Shown here: one piece after another, positions 1 to 7,443 of the stretch
How positions within the stretch are numbered: position 1 is the first letter of the stretch
How the letters are laid out: each line of letters opens with the position of its first letter
Origin: JBBSTY01 sp038235385
Lineage (GTDB): Bacteria; Actinomycetota; Acidimicrobiia; Acidimicrobiales; Acidimicrobilacustridaceae
DNA length: 29,921 bases
Assembly (NCBI GenBank): GCA_038235385.1
Contig: JBBSTY010000030.1
Location: 1 to 29,921 of the forward strand
Direction of reading: 5' to 3'
Program-made: the position numbers and the translations under genes
Notes under the pieces: generated by a model
The model's database searches: none
The model's input: only the letters and a program-made list of their open reading frames with translations
Told to the model about the DNA's origin: nothing

Positions 1-941
1 CCGGTCTGCGGCGGAGCTTCGGCGACTTCGAGGCGGTGGCAGGGATCGACCTCGCCGTGCCCCGAGGTGAGATCTACGGGTTCCTCGGACCGAACGGGGC
101 CGGCAAGTCCACCGCCGTCAAGGTGCTGTGCACGCTGATCGCCCCGTCGGGCGGCAGCGCACGGGTAGCGGGCCACGACGTCGCCAGCGAACCGAACGCC
201 GTGCGGTTGCGCATCGGCGCCGCCCTCCAGGACGCGGCGCTGGACCCGAAGCTCACCGGTCGGGAGATCCTCGTGCTCCAGGGTCGCTACTACGGCCTGC
301 ACCGGGACGAGATCGCCAAGAGGATGGACGACGTCCTCCAGTTGGTCGACATCGGTGATGCCATCGACCGGCGCACGGGCACCTACTCCGGCGGCATGCG
401 CCGACGCCTGGATCTGGCCACCGCGCTCATCCACAACCCCGAGGTGCTGTTCCTCGACGAGCCGACCACCGGGCTCGATCCCGTGAGCCGGCTGCGGGTG
501 TGGGAGGAGGTGCGTCACCTCAACGACGATCTGGGCGTCACCATCTTCCTCACCACGCAGTACCTCGAGGAGGCCGACGTGCTCGCCGGCCGGGTCGGCA
601 TCATCAACGAGGGCACGATCGTCGCCGAGGGCGCACCCGACGAGCTCAAGCGCCAGGTGGGATCGGACCTGGTGATCGCCCGCGTCCAGGGCGACCCCAA
701 CCTCGCCGTTGGGGCGATCGAGGCGGTGGACGGCGTGGAGAGCGTCAGCGTCCGCGGCGACGAGATCTCGGCGTCGGTCAGCGACGGTGCCGCGCTCATC
801 AGCCCGGTGGCGATCGCGCTCAACGGCTGCGACGTCACCGTCATCGACCTCACCCTGCGCACCCCGACCCTCGACGACGTCTTCCTCCAACTCACCGGCG
901 CGCACATCCAGTCCGACGGCACCGAGGAGGCGACATCATGA
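1..941 (+). CDS. ABC transporter ATP-binding protein, DrrA-like (5' partial)
   Basis: Cytoplasmic ATPase subunit of a probable drug or lipid exporter. The reading frame is open from base 3 and the residues before the first in-window start (GTG 36) already look like the N-terminal strand of an ABC domain, so the true start lies upstream of the window. Walker A GPNGAGKST is at 87-113, the signature YSGGM at about 384-398, and Walker B LFLDEPTTGLD from 447, followed by the LTTQYLEEAD switch region typical of the daunorubicin-resistance (DrrA) subfamily. A C-terminal extension of about 90 residues follows, as in that family. The stop overlaps the permease start by ATGA, so the two subunits are translationally coupled. 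Substrate cannot be told from sequence. Confidence 0.93.
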   Translation, partial: GLRRSFGDFEAVAGIDLAVPRGEIYGFLGPNGAGKSTAVKVLCTLIAPSGGSARVAGHDVASEPNAVRLRIGAALQDAALDPKLTGREILVLQGRYYGLHRDEIAKRMDDVLQLVDIGDAIDRRTGTYSGGMRRRLDLATALIHNPEVLFLDEPTTGLDPVSRLRVWEEVRHLNDDLGVTIFLTTQYLEEADVLAGRVGIINEGTIVAEGAPDELKRQVGSDLVIARVQGDPNLAVGAIEAVDGVESVSVRGDEISASVSDGAALISPVAIALNGCDVTVIDLTLRTPTLDDVFLQLTGAHIQSDGTEEATS

Positions 942-1825
942 GCCGCGACACCGACACCGACACCGACACCGGGTCCGACCCGGGTGCTGGCGGGGAGCGG
1001 TCGACCACCGCCACCGCCATGCCGACACCGACTGCCCGGCCCTCGATCATCGGGGCGCGCCGGGCCGGCTTCGCCCACGACGTCGCCGCGGTCGCCACGC
1101 GCGCCCTCAAGCTGATCCCACGGGACCTCGAGGGCGTGATCCCCGCGCTCATCGTGCCGGTGTTCTTCTTCGTCGTGAACCTGGGCTCGTTGCAGCAGGT
1201 GTCGGGGATGGCGTTCCCGGGCCTCGACTACAAGGCCTTCCAGATCCCCGTGGCCATCATCTTCGCGGTCACCGGGGTGTCGCGCGCCTCGACGCTCGTC
1301 ACCGACATCCAGGACGGCTACTTCGACCGCCTGCTGATGACGCCGCTCAACCGGGTGGCGCTGCTGCTCGGGCTGATGGTCGCCGACTTCGTGCTCGTCA
1401 TCGCGCTGTCCGTTCCCGTGCTCATCCTCGGCTTCGCGTTGGGCGTCTCCTTCGCCAGCGGCCTCGCCGGGATCCCGGTGTTCCTGCTCGTCGCCGGCGC
1501 GTGGGGTCTCGTGTTCACCGGGTTCCCGTACGCCATCGCCCTGAAGACGGGGAGCCCGGCGGCGGTGAACGCCAGCTTCATCCTGTTCTTCCCGTTCGCC
1601 TTCCTCACCACGTCCTTCCTCCCCGAGGCGGCGCTGTCGGGGTGGCTCGCCACCATCGCCGCCTACAACCCCGTCACCTACGTGTTGGCGGCCCTGCGAT
1701 CGCTGCTCATCGTGGGGTGGGACTCCACGGCGTTGCTCCAGGGCGTGGCCGCCATCGCCGCGGTGGGTGTGGTGAGCCAGGGCCTGGCCCTGCTCGCTCT
1801 CCGCGGCCGCACCACGCGCGGCTGA
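938..1825 (+). CDS. ABC-2 type permease, DrrB-like
   Basis: Membrane subunit partnering the upstream ATPase; 295 aa, usual size for ABC-2 permeases. ATG 938 overlaps the ATPase stop and is preceded by GAGGAGG at 924-930. After a hydrophilic, repeat-encoded N-terminus (Asp-Thr repeats from the hexamer array at 946-969), the protein has about six hydrophobic segments, beginning near LEGVIPALIVPVFFFVVNL and ending with a segment before the C-terminal RGRTTRG. The family-typical cytoplasmic motif around DIQDGYFDRLLMTPLNR is present. The pair probably works as a 2+2 exporter; there is no sign that it belongs to the fucose operon beginning 56 bp downstream, which has its own promoter-like element. 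Confidence 0.9.
   Translation: MSRDTDTDTDTGSDPGAGGERSTTATAMPTPTARPSIIGARRAGFAHDVAAVATRALKLIPRDLEGVIPALIVPVFFFVVNLGSLQQVSGMAFPGLDYKAFQIPVAIIFAVTGVSRASTLVTDIQDGYFDRLLMTPLNRVALLLGLMVADFVLVIALSVPVLILGFALGVSFASGLAGIPVFLLVAGAWGLVFTGFPYAIALKTGSPAAVNASFILFFPFAFLTTSFLPEAALSGWLATIAAYNPVTYVLAALRSLLIVGWDSTALLQGVAAIAAVGVVSQGLALLALRGRTTRG
946..969 (+). repeat. Hexanucleotide repeat cgacac x4 in permease 5' end
   Basis: Four perfect tandem copies of cgacac encode the Asp-Thr run at the N-terminus of the permease. The unit is a multiple of three, so copy-number change would alter only the length of the cytoplasmic tail. Confidence 0.85.
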
Positions 1826-1868
1826 TCCACCCGGCGAGCAACCGCCGATCTCGGTCACGGCGATGCGC

Positions 1869-1874
1869 TAGCAA
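1869..1874 (+). promoter_or_regulatory. Putative -10 element, leaderless start of fucose operon
   Basis: TAGCAA lies 7 nt before ATG 1882, the spacing expected if transcription starts at or next to the A of the start codon. No Shine-Dalgarno sequence and no convincing -35 hexamer are visible. It would be the promoter for the operon 1882-7047. Confidence 0.4.
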
Positions 1875-1881
1875 TGGCCCC

Positions 1882-3189
1882 ATGAACCAGCCGGGGGAGC
1901 TCACGATCACCGACCTCGTCGTGCACGACGTCCGCTTCCCGACCTCGGAGCTGCTCGACGGGTCCGACGCCATGAACCCCGACCCCGACTACTCGGCGGC
2001 CTACGTCGAGGTGCGCACCGACGACCCGGACCTGTCCGGGTACGGCATGACCTTCACCATCGGGCGGGGCAACGACCTGTGCTGCGCGGCCATCGAGGCG
2101 TTCCGGCCCCACGTGGTGGGTCGACGGGTCGCCGACCTCGAGACCGACCTGGCGTCGATCGCCACCGCGCTCACCCACGACAGCCAGATGCGCTGGCTCG
2201 GGCCGGAGAAGGGCGTCGTGCACCTGGCCACGGCCGCGCTCGTCAACGCCCAGTGGGACCTGCTCGCCCGGCGGGCCGGGGTGCCGCTGTGGAAGTACCT
2301 GGCCGACCTCAGCCCCGAGCAGGTCGTCTCGGCGGTCGATTGGCGCCACCTCACCGATGCCCTGACCCCGGCCGCCGCCCTCGACCTCCTCCGCGCCCAG
2401 GAACCGGGCAAGGTGGAGCGGGAAGCGCACCTGCGAGCCGAGGGCTACCCCGCCTACATCACCTCGGCCGGCTGGCTGGGCTACGACGACGACAAGGTGC
2501 GGGCCCAGTGCCAGGCCGCCATCGCCGACGGTTGGACGGCGCTCAAGATGAAGGTGGGCCGCGACGTCGCCGACGACCTGCGCCGGGCCGAGCTCATCCG
2601 CAGCCAGATCGGTCCCGACCGGCTGTTGATGCTCGACGCCAACCAGGTGTGGGACGTGCAGCAGGCGATCGACGACACCAACGCCCTGGCCGGCGTCGAC
2701 CCGTACTGGATCGAGGAGCCCACCAGCCCCCACGACGTGCTCGGCCACGCCCGCATCCGCGAGGCGGTGGCGCCCATCCGGGTGGCCACCGGCGAACATG
2801 CCCACAACCGGGTGATGTTCAAGCAGTTCCTCCAGGCGAGCGCGATCGACGTGGCCCAGATCGACGGCTGCCGCCTCGGCGGGGTGAACGAGGTGATCGC
2901 CGTGCTGCTGCTGGCCGCCCACTTCGGGGTGCCCGTGTGCCCGCACGCCGGCGGTGTGGGCCTGTGCGAGCACGTGCAGCACTTCTCGATGTTCGACTAC
3001 GTGGCCGTGAGCGGGAGCCTCGACGGCCGCATGATCGAGTACGCCGACCACCTCCACGAGCACATGGTGCAGCGGCTCAGGGTGGATGGGGGGCGCTACC
3101 TCGCCCCCCTCGGTCCCGGTGTCGGCGTGCAGCTCCTCGACGAGTCGATCGCCACCTACCGCTACCCCGACGGCGAGCACTGGTCATGA
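1882..3189 (+). CDS. fucD: L-fuconate dehydratase (enolase superfamily)
   Basis: Predicted to dehydrate L-fuconate to 2-keto-3-deoxy-L-fuconate (EC 4.2.1.68) in the cytoplasm. 435 aa, close to the characterised Xanthomonas enzyme (about 441 aa). The N-terminal capping domain carries the family pattern MNPDPDYSAAYVEVRTD and FTIGRGND. In the barrel, the K-x-K pair is K222/K224, the metal ligands are D252, E278 and E305, and the His base is H355. From memory of the published Xanthomonas enzyme (K218/K220, D248, E274, E301, H351), every residue is shifted by exactly +4, which makes the substrate assignment strong. The stop overlaps the next ATG (ATGA at 3186). First gene of a five-enzyme-like operon whose other members fit later steps of the same pathway. 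Confidence 0.93.
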   Translation: MNQPGELTITDLVVHDVRFPTSELLDGSDAMNPDPDYSAAYVEVRTDDPDLSGYGMTFTIGRGNDLCCAAIEAFRPHVVGRRVADLETDLASIATALTHDSQMRWLGPEKGVVHLATAALVNAQWDLLARRAGVPLWKYLADLSPEQVVSAVDWRHLTDALTPAAALDLLRAQEPGKVEREAHLRAEGYPAYITSAGWLGYDDDKVRAQCQAAIADGWTALKMKVGRDVADDLRRAELIRSQIGPDRLLMLDANQVWDVQQAIDDTNALAGVDPYWIEEPTSPHDVLGHARIREAVAPIRVATGEHAHNRVMFKQFLQASAIDVAQIDGCRLGGVNEVIAVLLLAAHFGVPVCPHAGGVGLCEHVQHFSMFDYVAVSGSLDGRMIEYADHLHEHMVQRLRVDGGRYLAPLGPGVGVQLLDESIATYRYPDGEHWS

Positions 3190-3278
3190 CCGTGCGCGTC
3201 GCACTCGTCGGCGGACCGATGGAGGACGGCCTCGACGCCGAGCTCGCCCGCGGTCGGCACGATCGGGTCGAACCATGA
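3186..3278 (+). CDS. 30-aa mini-ORF: duplicated 5' end of the next gene
   Basis: Starts with ATGA on the fucD stop and ends with ATGA on the next gene's start, so it bridges the two. Its first 21 codons are a near copy of the first 21 codons of the downstream gene: 63 bp with five mismatches, offset 89 bp. The last nine codons are unrelated. Two Tyr codons of the downstream gene (in GGPMYDGLYADL) are Glu and Asp codons here. I infer a tandem duplication of the gene start, retained as a coupling leader; the peptide itself probably has no function. It could also simply be a decaying duplicate. Confidence 0.55.
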   Translation: MTVRVALVGGPMEDGLDAELARGRHDRVEP

Positions 3279-3337
3279 CGGTGCGCGTCGCACTCGTCGG
3301 CGGACCGATGTACGACGGCCTCTACGCCGATCTCGCC
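3186..3337 (+). repeat. Direct repeat of gene 5' end (about 63 bp, offset 89 bp)
   Basis: Copy one is 3186-3248 and copy two is 3275-3337, each beginning with an ATG that overlaps the preceding stop codon. Five mismatches in 63 positions were counted by eye. Similarity stops abruptly after the codons for A-E-L-A / A-D-L-A. Confidence 0.85.
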
Positions 3338-4393
3338 GACGACGTCGAGGTGGTGGTGCACGCGGATCACCCGACGCTCAACCGCGAGGTCGCCGCCCGT
3401 CTCGCCGCGGGCGAGCGGCTCGACGTGATCTCGACCCACGGCAAGTACGCGCCGTCCCAGGCGGCGTGGCTCCACCCACTCGACGAGCTGATCGATCCGG
3501 CGGTGCTGGCGCAGCTGGCACCGAGAGCCATCGAGCTGTGCCGGTTCGACGGCGCGCTGCTGTGCGTCCCACGCAACATCGACGTGCGGGTGCTGTGGTG
3601 GCGCACCGACCTCGCCGACGCCCCACCGGTCTCCTGGCACGACGTCGAGGCGAGCCCGCTCGTGTTCGGGTTCACCGGGCGCGAGTCGGGGCTGTTCGGT
3701 CTGTTCTACGAGTTGATGGCCGCGGCCGGCGCGCCGCTGTTCGACTCGGCGCGGCGCCCGGTGCTGGCGGTGCCCGCGGCGGTGGCCGCGGTCGAGCGCC
3801 TGCAACGACTCGCCGACCAGGGTCCCCCCGATCTTCCCGACTGGCACTACGACCAGGTGGACGACGCCCTGCTCGACGGTCGGGTGAGCGCCGCCGCGGC
3901 GTGGCCCGGCGGCTCCGAGCGCATCCGCGCGAGCGGCCTCGCCGACCGGCTGGCCCCGGCCCGCTACCCCGGCGGACGGTCGTACTCGGGTTGTCACGGG
4001 TGGGCCATCCCCACGACGTGCGGCGATGTGGACGGCGCCGTCTCGTTCATCGAGCAGATGGCGTCGCTCGAGGCCGGGCGGCGTGACGCGGCCGGCGGGA
4101 GCATCCCTGCGCACCAGCAGGCGCTGGCCGAGCACGAACCGATCGACGCCGTCGACCGGGAGCGTCTGGCCATCACCACCGCCACCATCGTGTCGGCCAT
4201 GCTCACCTATCCCCCGCTGGTGCGCTTCCCCGAGGTCGAGGACGCCGGTTGGGGCACCATCCACGACGCCCTCCGGGGCCTCGACGCCGCCGTCGCCGTG
4301 GACCGGATGCAGGCGGCGGCCGAGGCGATCCTGTCGTCGCCGTCGCCGTCGCCATCGCCATCGCCATCGCCATCATCGGAGGTGCGCTCATGA
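3275..4393 (+). CDS. Solute-binding-protein-like protein without signal peptide (fucose operon)
   Basis: 372 aa. The overall pattern (MTVRVALVGGPMYDGLY at the start, then DVISTHGKYAPSQAAWLHPLDE, CVPRNIDVRVLWWRTD, GRESGLFGLFYELMAAAG and PGGRSYSGCHGWAIP) is that of family-1 extracellular sugar-binding proteins of ABC importers. There is no signal peptide, lipobox or N-terminal membrane segment: the first residues already form the first beta strand, so it should stay in the cytoplasm unless the start is wrong, and an upstream start is ruled out by the overlapping mini-ORF and fucD. It sits between fucD and the SDR gene with ATGA overlaps on both sides. Its role is unknown; a cytoplasmic sugar-acid sensor, a carrier, or an uncharacterised catabolic enzyme are possible. 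No lactonase gene is present in the operon, but nothing in the sequence shows that this protein fills that step. The C-terminus ends in a Ser-Pro repeat encoded by a microsatellite. Confidence 0.75.
   Translation: MTVRVALVGGPMYDGLYADLADDVEVVVHADHPTLNREVAARLAAGERLDVISTHGKYAPSQAAWLHPLDELIDPAVLAQLAPRAIELCRFDGALLCVPRNIDVRVLWWRTDLADAPPVSWHDVEASPLVFGFTGRESGLFGLFYELMAAAGAPLFDSARRPVLAVPAAVAAVERLQRLADQGPPDLPDWHYDQVDDALLDGRVSAAAAWPGGSERIRASGLADRLAPARYPGGRSYSGCHGWAIPTTCGDVDGAVSFIEQMASLEAGRRDAAGGSIPAHQQALAEHEPIDAVDRERLAITTATIVSAMLTYPPLVRFPEVEDAGWGTIHDALRGLDAAVAVDRMQAAAEAILSSPSPSPSPSPSPSSEVRS
4334..4377 (+). repeat. Microsatellite (tcgccg / tcgcca hexamers) encoding Ser-Pro tail
   Basis: About seven tandem hexamers of tcgcc[g/a] immediately before the stop codon of the solute-binding-like gene, giving alternating Ser-Pro. 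Two sub-blocks (tcgccg then tcgcca) suggest stepwise slippage expansion. Confidence 0.85.
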
Positions 4394-5115
4394 GCGAGCG
4401 CCTGGGCGGCAAGGTCGCCATCGTCACCGGCGGGGCGTCGGGCATCGGTGCCGCCATCGCCGAGCGGTTCCGGGCGGAGGAGGCCACCGTCGTCGTGCTC
4501 GACCTGGCCGACGCCGCCGACGTGCGCTGCGACGTGAGCGACCGGAGCGCGGTCGACGCCGCGTTCGCCGAGGTGGTTGCCGAACACGGCCGCCTCGACA
4601 TCCTCGTCAACAGCGCCGGGGTCGCCCACGTCGGCACCGTCGAGACCACCACCGAAGCCGACCTCGACCGCCTCTTCGCCGTCAACGTCAAGGGCGTGGC
4701 CAACTGCCTCCGGGCCGGCGTCGGCCACCTCGGGCGGGGCGGGGCCATCCTGAACCTGGCGTCGATCGCCTCGGTCGTCGGCATCCCCGACCGCTTCGCC
4801 TACTCGATGACCAAGGGCGCCGTGCTCACCATGACGTACTCGGTGGCCACCGACTACGTCGACGCCGGCATCCGGTGCAACGCCATCTCGCCCGCCCGGG
4901 TGCACACGCCGTTCGTCGACCGCTACCTGGCCGAGCACTACGCCGGGCGTGAGGACGAGCAGTTCGCTGCGCTGTCGGCTACCCAGCCCATCGGCCGCAT
5001 GGCCGCGCCCGCCGAGATCGCCGCCCTCGCCGCCTACCTGTGCTCGGACGAGGCGGCCTTCGTCACGGGCACCAACCACCTCATCGACGGTGGCTTCACC
5101 GGCGTGCACCGATGA
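4390..5115 (+). CDS. SDR dehydrogenase, probable 2-keto-3-deoxy-L-fuconate dehydrogenase
   Basis: Classical short-chain dehydrogenase, 241 aa. The nucleotide-binding motif TGGASGIG is at residues 13-20, NSAG follows the fourth strand, and the catalytic triad is S125, Y138 and K142 (YSMTK). The C-terminal half (GIRCNAISPARVHTPFVD, then TQPIGRM and IDGGF) resembles SDRs found in L-fucose and L-rhamnose gene clusters. In the non-phosphorylative route the SDR oxidises 2-keto-3-deoxy-L-fuconate to the 2,4-diketo acid, which the next enzyme cleaves; the gene order matches. ATG 4390 overlaps the preceding stop. An alternative role as the first-step L-fucose dehydrogenase is possible, but the aldo/keto reductase at the operon end fits that better. 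Confidence 0.85.
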   Translation: MSERLGGKVAIVTGGASGIGAAIAERFRAEEATVVVLDLADAADVRCDVSDRSAVDAAFAEVVAEHGRLDILVNSAGVAHVGTVETTTEADLDRLFAVNVKGVANCLRAGVGHLGRGGAILNLASIASVVGIPDRFAYSMTKGAVLTMTYSVATDYVDAGIRCNAISPARVHTPFVDRYLAEHYAGREDEQFAALSATQPIGRMAAPAEIAALAAYLCSDEAAFVTGTNHLIDGGFTGVHR

Positions 5116-5225
5116 CCCCCGTTCGCGCGCGACCCGACGTCTCCACCCGCCCCCGCCCCGGCCATCGTGACGGTGACGCCGGGGTCCACCCCACCGATAT
5201 CACCTCGATCGGAGACCATCGATGA
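5112..5225 (+). other. Bridging mini-ORF (37 codons) between SDR and FAH genes
   Basis: ATG 5112 overlaps the SDR stop and its own TGA (5223-5225) overlaps ATG 5222 of the hydrolase, so ribosomes ending on the SDR gene could pass through it. The encoded peptide (MTPVRARPDVSTRPRPGHRD...) is Arg/Pro-rich and resembles nothing I know. The hydrolase also has its own GGAG at 5211-5214, so the bridge is not strictly needed. It may be coincidence: a chance frame in GC-rich DNA. Confidence 0.3.
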
Positions 5226-6082
5226 AGCTCATCCGCGTCGGCGAGGCCGGCCACGAACGACCGGGCGTGCTCCGCGCCGACGGCACCCGTCTCGACACGG
5301 CGACGGTGCTCGCCGACCTCGGGCACCGTGACTACGACGAGGCGTTCTTCGCCGGCGATGCCCTCGCCCGGCTGGCCGAGCGGGTCACCGACGGGCTGCC
5401 CGGGCTCGACGCCGACGCCCGCCTCGGCCCGCCGCTCGCCCGTCCGAGCAAGATCGTCTGCATCGGGCTGAACTTCCGCGACCACGCCGAGGAGACGGGC
5501 GCCGTGCCACCCGTCGAGCCGGTCGTGTTCATGAAGGCCAGCTCGGCGCTGGTCGGCCCGAACGACGACCTCCTCCTGCCGAGGGGCAGCACCAAGACCG
5601 ACTGGGAGGTGGAGCTCGCCGTGGTGATCGGTCGGGTCGCCCGCTACGTCGAGGAAGCCGACGCGCTCGACCACGTGGCCGGTTACGTGCTCCACAACGA
5701 CTACAGCGAGCGGGAGTACCAGCTCGAGCGGGGCGGCGGGCAGTGGGACAAGGGCAAGGGGTGCGACACCTTCGCGCCGGTGGGCCCGTGCATCGTCACC
5801 CCCGACGAGCTGGCACCCGGCGCCGCCGATCTGCGCATGTGGCTCACGGTGAACGGCGAGGGCCGTCAGGAGTCGTCCACCAACCAGATGATCTTCGGCG
5901 TCGCCGAGCTCGTGAGCCACCTCAGCCGGTTCATGACGCTGCTCCCCGGCGACCTCGTCTCCACCGGCACCCCCGGCGGTGTGGCCCTGTCGATGGACCC
6001 GCCCCCGTACCTGCGCGCCGGCGACGTGGTGGAGCTGGGCATCGACGGGCTCGGCTCGTCGCGCCAGGTCGTTCGGGTGTGA
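5222..6082 (+). CDS. Fumarylacetoacetate hydrolase family protein, probable 2,4-diketo-3-deoxy-L-fuconate hydrolase
   Basis: 286 aa. FAH-fold motifs are in order: KIVCIGLNFRDHAEE, then EPVVFMKASSALVGPNDD, DWEVELAVVIGR with the metal-binding acidic residues, and the DYSEREYQ and KGCDTFAPVGP stretch lining the active site, ending in LPGDLVSTGTPGGV. In the fucose route this family hydrolyses the 2,4-diketo acid to pyruvate and L-lactate using a divalent metal. Position directly after the SDR supports that role; FAH proteins as a family also include acylpyruvases, so substrate is inferred from context. Start ATG 5222 has GGAG seven bases upstream. The stop overlaps the next gene as GTGA. Confidence 0.87.
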   Translation: MKLIRVGEAGHERPGVLRADGTRLDTATVLADLGHRDYDEAFFAGDALARLAERVTDGLPGLDADARLGPPLARPSKIVCIGLNFRDHAEETGAVPPVEPVVFMKASSALVGPNDDLLLPRGSTKTDWEVELAVVIGRVARYVEEADALDHVAGYVLHNDYSEREYQLERGGGQWDKGKGCDTFAPVGPCIVTPDELAPGAADLRMWLTVNGEGRQESSTNQMIFGVAELVSHLSRFMTLLPGDLVSTGTPGGVALSMDPPPYLRAGDVVELGIDGLGSSRQVVRV

Positions 6083-7047
6083 CCCTCCCGTTCGCCCCGG
6101 GCCCGCTCGGCCTGGGCTGCGCGCCGATGGGCAACCTCTACCGGGCGGTCAGCGACGACGACGTGCAAGGCCTCGTCGACGTCGCCTTCGAGCACGGCGT
6201 GAACCTCTTCGACACCGCGCCGCACTACGGCTACGGGCTGTCCGAGACGCGCCTCGGCGCGGCGTTGCAGGGTCGCGATCGAGATCGCTACCTGCTGGCC
6301 ACCAAGGTCGGCCGGTTGCTCGTGCCGGTGGGCGAGGTCGAGCCGGCCGATGGCCAGCGGGCCGAGGGCGGGGTGGACGGCAGCGATGACGACATCTTCG
6401 TGGACACCCCACCGTTGCGATCGCAGTTCGACTTCTCCCACGACGGCGTCTTGCGCTCGATCGAGGCCAGTCTCGAGCGCCTCGGCATCGACCGCCTCGA
6501 CCTCGTCCACGTCCACGACCCCGACGACCACCTCGACGAGGCCTTCGCCGGCGCCTACCCGGCGCTCCTGCGCCTGCGCGACGAAGGCGTCATCGGCGCC
6601 GTCGGCCTCGGCACCAACCCCGCCTGGATCGGCGACGCGGTGCTCGAGCGCATCGACCTCGACTGGCTCCTCCTCGCCGGCCGCGTGACCCTGCTGGACG
6701 ACTCGGGCCTGCCGCTCCTCGACCGCTGCCTCGAGCGGGGCGTGTCGGTCCTCGCCGCCGGCGTCTTCAACAGCGGCGTGCTCGCCGATCCGGTCCCCGG
6801 CGCTCCCTTCCACTACGCGCCGGTTCCCGACGACGTGCTCGCCGACGCGCAACGCATGGCGGAGATCTGTGCGGCCCACGGGACCACGCTTGCGGCCGCC
6901 GCCCTCCAGTTCCCCGCTCGCCACCCCGCGGTGGCGACCGTGCTCGTCGGAGCCAGCTCGTGCGCCGAGCTCACGACCGACCTCGACCTGTTGGCGGCGC
7001 CGCTCCCCGACGACCTCTGGTCGGCGTTGGCCGGCCGCGGTTCCTGA
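6079..7047 (+). CDS. Aldo/keto reductase, probable L-fucose (D-threo-aldose) 1-dehydrogenase
   Basis: 322 aa, GTG start within the GTGA overlap with the hydrolase; no good Shine-Dalgarno, consistent with coupling. AKR tetrad residues are visible: D45 and Y50 in FDTAPHYGYG, K76 in TKVGR, and H146 in VHVHDPDD. The HYGYGLSE and HDPDD patterns are those of the bacterial D-threo-aldose/L-fucose dehydrogenase group, which oxidises L-fucose to the lactone with NAD(P)+. This would be the first step of the pathway encoded by the operon although it is the last gene. A lactonase is missing here; the lactone may hydrolyse spontaneously or with an enzyme encoded elsewhere. Confidence 0.87.
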   Translation: MTLPFAPGPLGLGCAPMGNLYRAVSDDDVQGLVDVAFEHGVNLFDTAPHYGYGLSETRLGAALQGRDRDRYLLATKVGRLLVPVGEVEPADGQRAEGGVDGSDDDIFVDTPPLRSQFDFSHDGVLRSIEASLERLGIDRLDLVHVHDPDDHLDEAFAGAYPALLRLRDEGVIGAVGLGTNPAWIGDAVLERIDLDWLLLAGRVTLLDDSGLPLLDRCLERGVSVLAAGVFNSGVLADPVPGAPFHYAPVPDDVLADAQRMAEICAAHGTTLAAAALQFPARHPAVATVLVGASSCAELTTDLDLLAAPLPDDLWSALAGRGS

Positions 7048-7089
7048 GCGCTACGAAGGCGCCTACGCGCGTCGCGAGGTCGAGCCCTC

Positions 7090-7373
7090 GATGATGCGAC
7101 GGACGAGGCACGGGGTCAGTTCCTGTTCGGCGACGACGTCGACCCCGACGAGGTGGCCACGGACTCCGCGCCGCGGTGGCCAACCAGATCCTCGACGGGG
7201 ACCCGCCGGAGGTGTGGTCGACCGCACAACGCCTCCACGATCTGGGCCTCGATCGCCAGGTCATCGCCACCTACGTCCGCCACGTCGGCGAACGCCCCAT
7301 GGCCATCACGTGGACGCTCTACCACCCGCTCCCCGGCGACCTCTTCGCCTCGTTCGCCGCAGCGGTGGCGTGA
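7090..7373 (+). pseudogene. Frameshifted remnant of a hypothetical protein (DUF1841-like)
   Basis: Two frames join to give one plausible acidic protein fragment: residues beginning DDATDEARGQFLFGDDVDPDE in one frame up to about 7174, then VANQILDGDPPEVWSTAQRL from 7176 in another, ending at the stop 7371-7373. Restoring a single base near 7174-7176 joins them. The GDPPEVW..AQRL..LGLDR pattern reminds me of the DUF1841-type C-terminal region; that assignment is from memory and uncertain. No start codon with a ribosome site is visible, so the 5' part is probably lost. A real 65-codon gene from GTG 7176 is the alternative. Confidence 0.45.
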
Positions 7374-7443
7374 GGATGCTCCGCAGATTCCACATCGGAT
7401 GCCGGTCGCAACCAGCGCATCTTCTGGGTCCCTGCGTCGCGCG

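Noticed and set aside
515..1858. Long minus-strand open frame opposite the ABC exporter genes
   Set aside because: The plus-strand ABC motifs are unambiguous. The antisense translation is His/Gly/Arg/Glu-rich without domains, a shadow of GC-rich coding DNA.
1855..3180. 441-codon minus-strand open frame opposite fucD
   Set aside because: FucD catalytic residues are all present on the plus strand; the antisense product is low-complexity.
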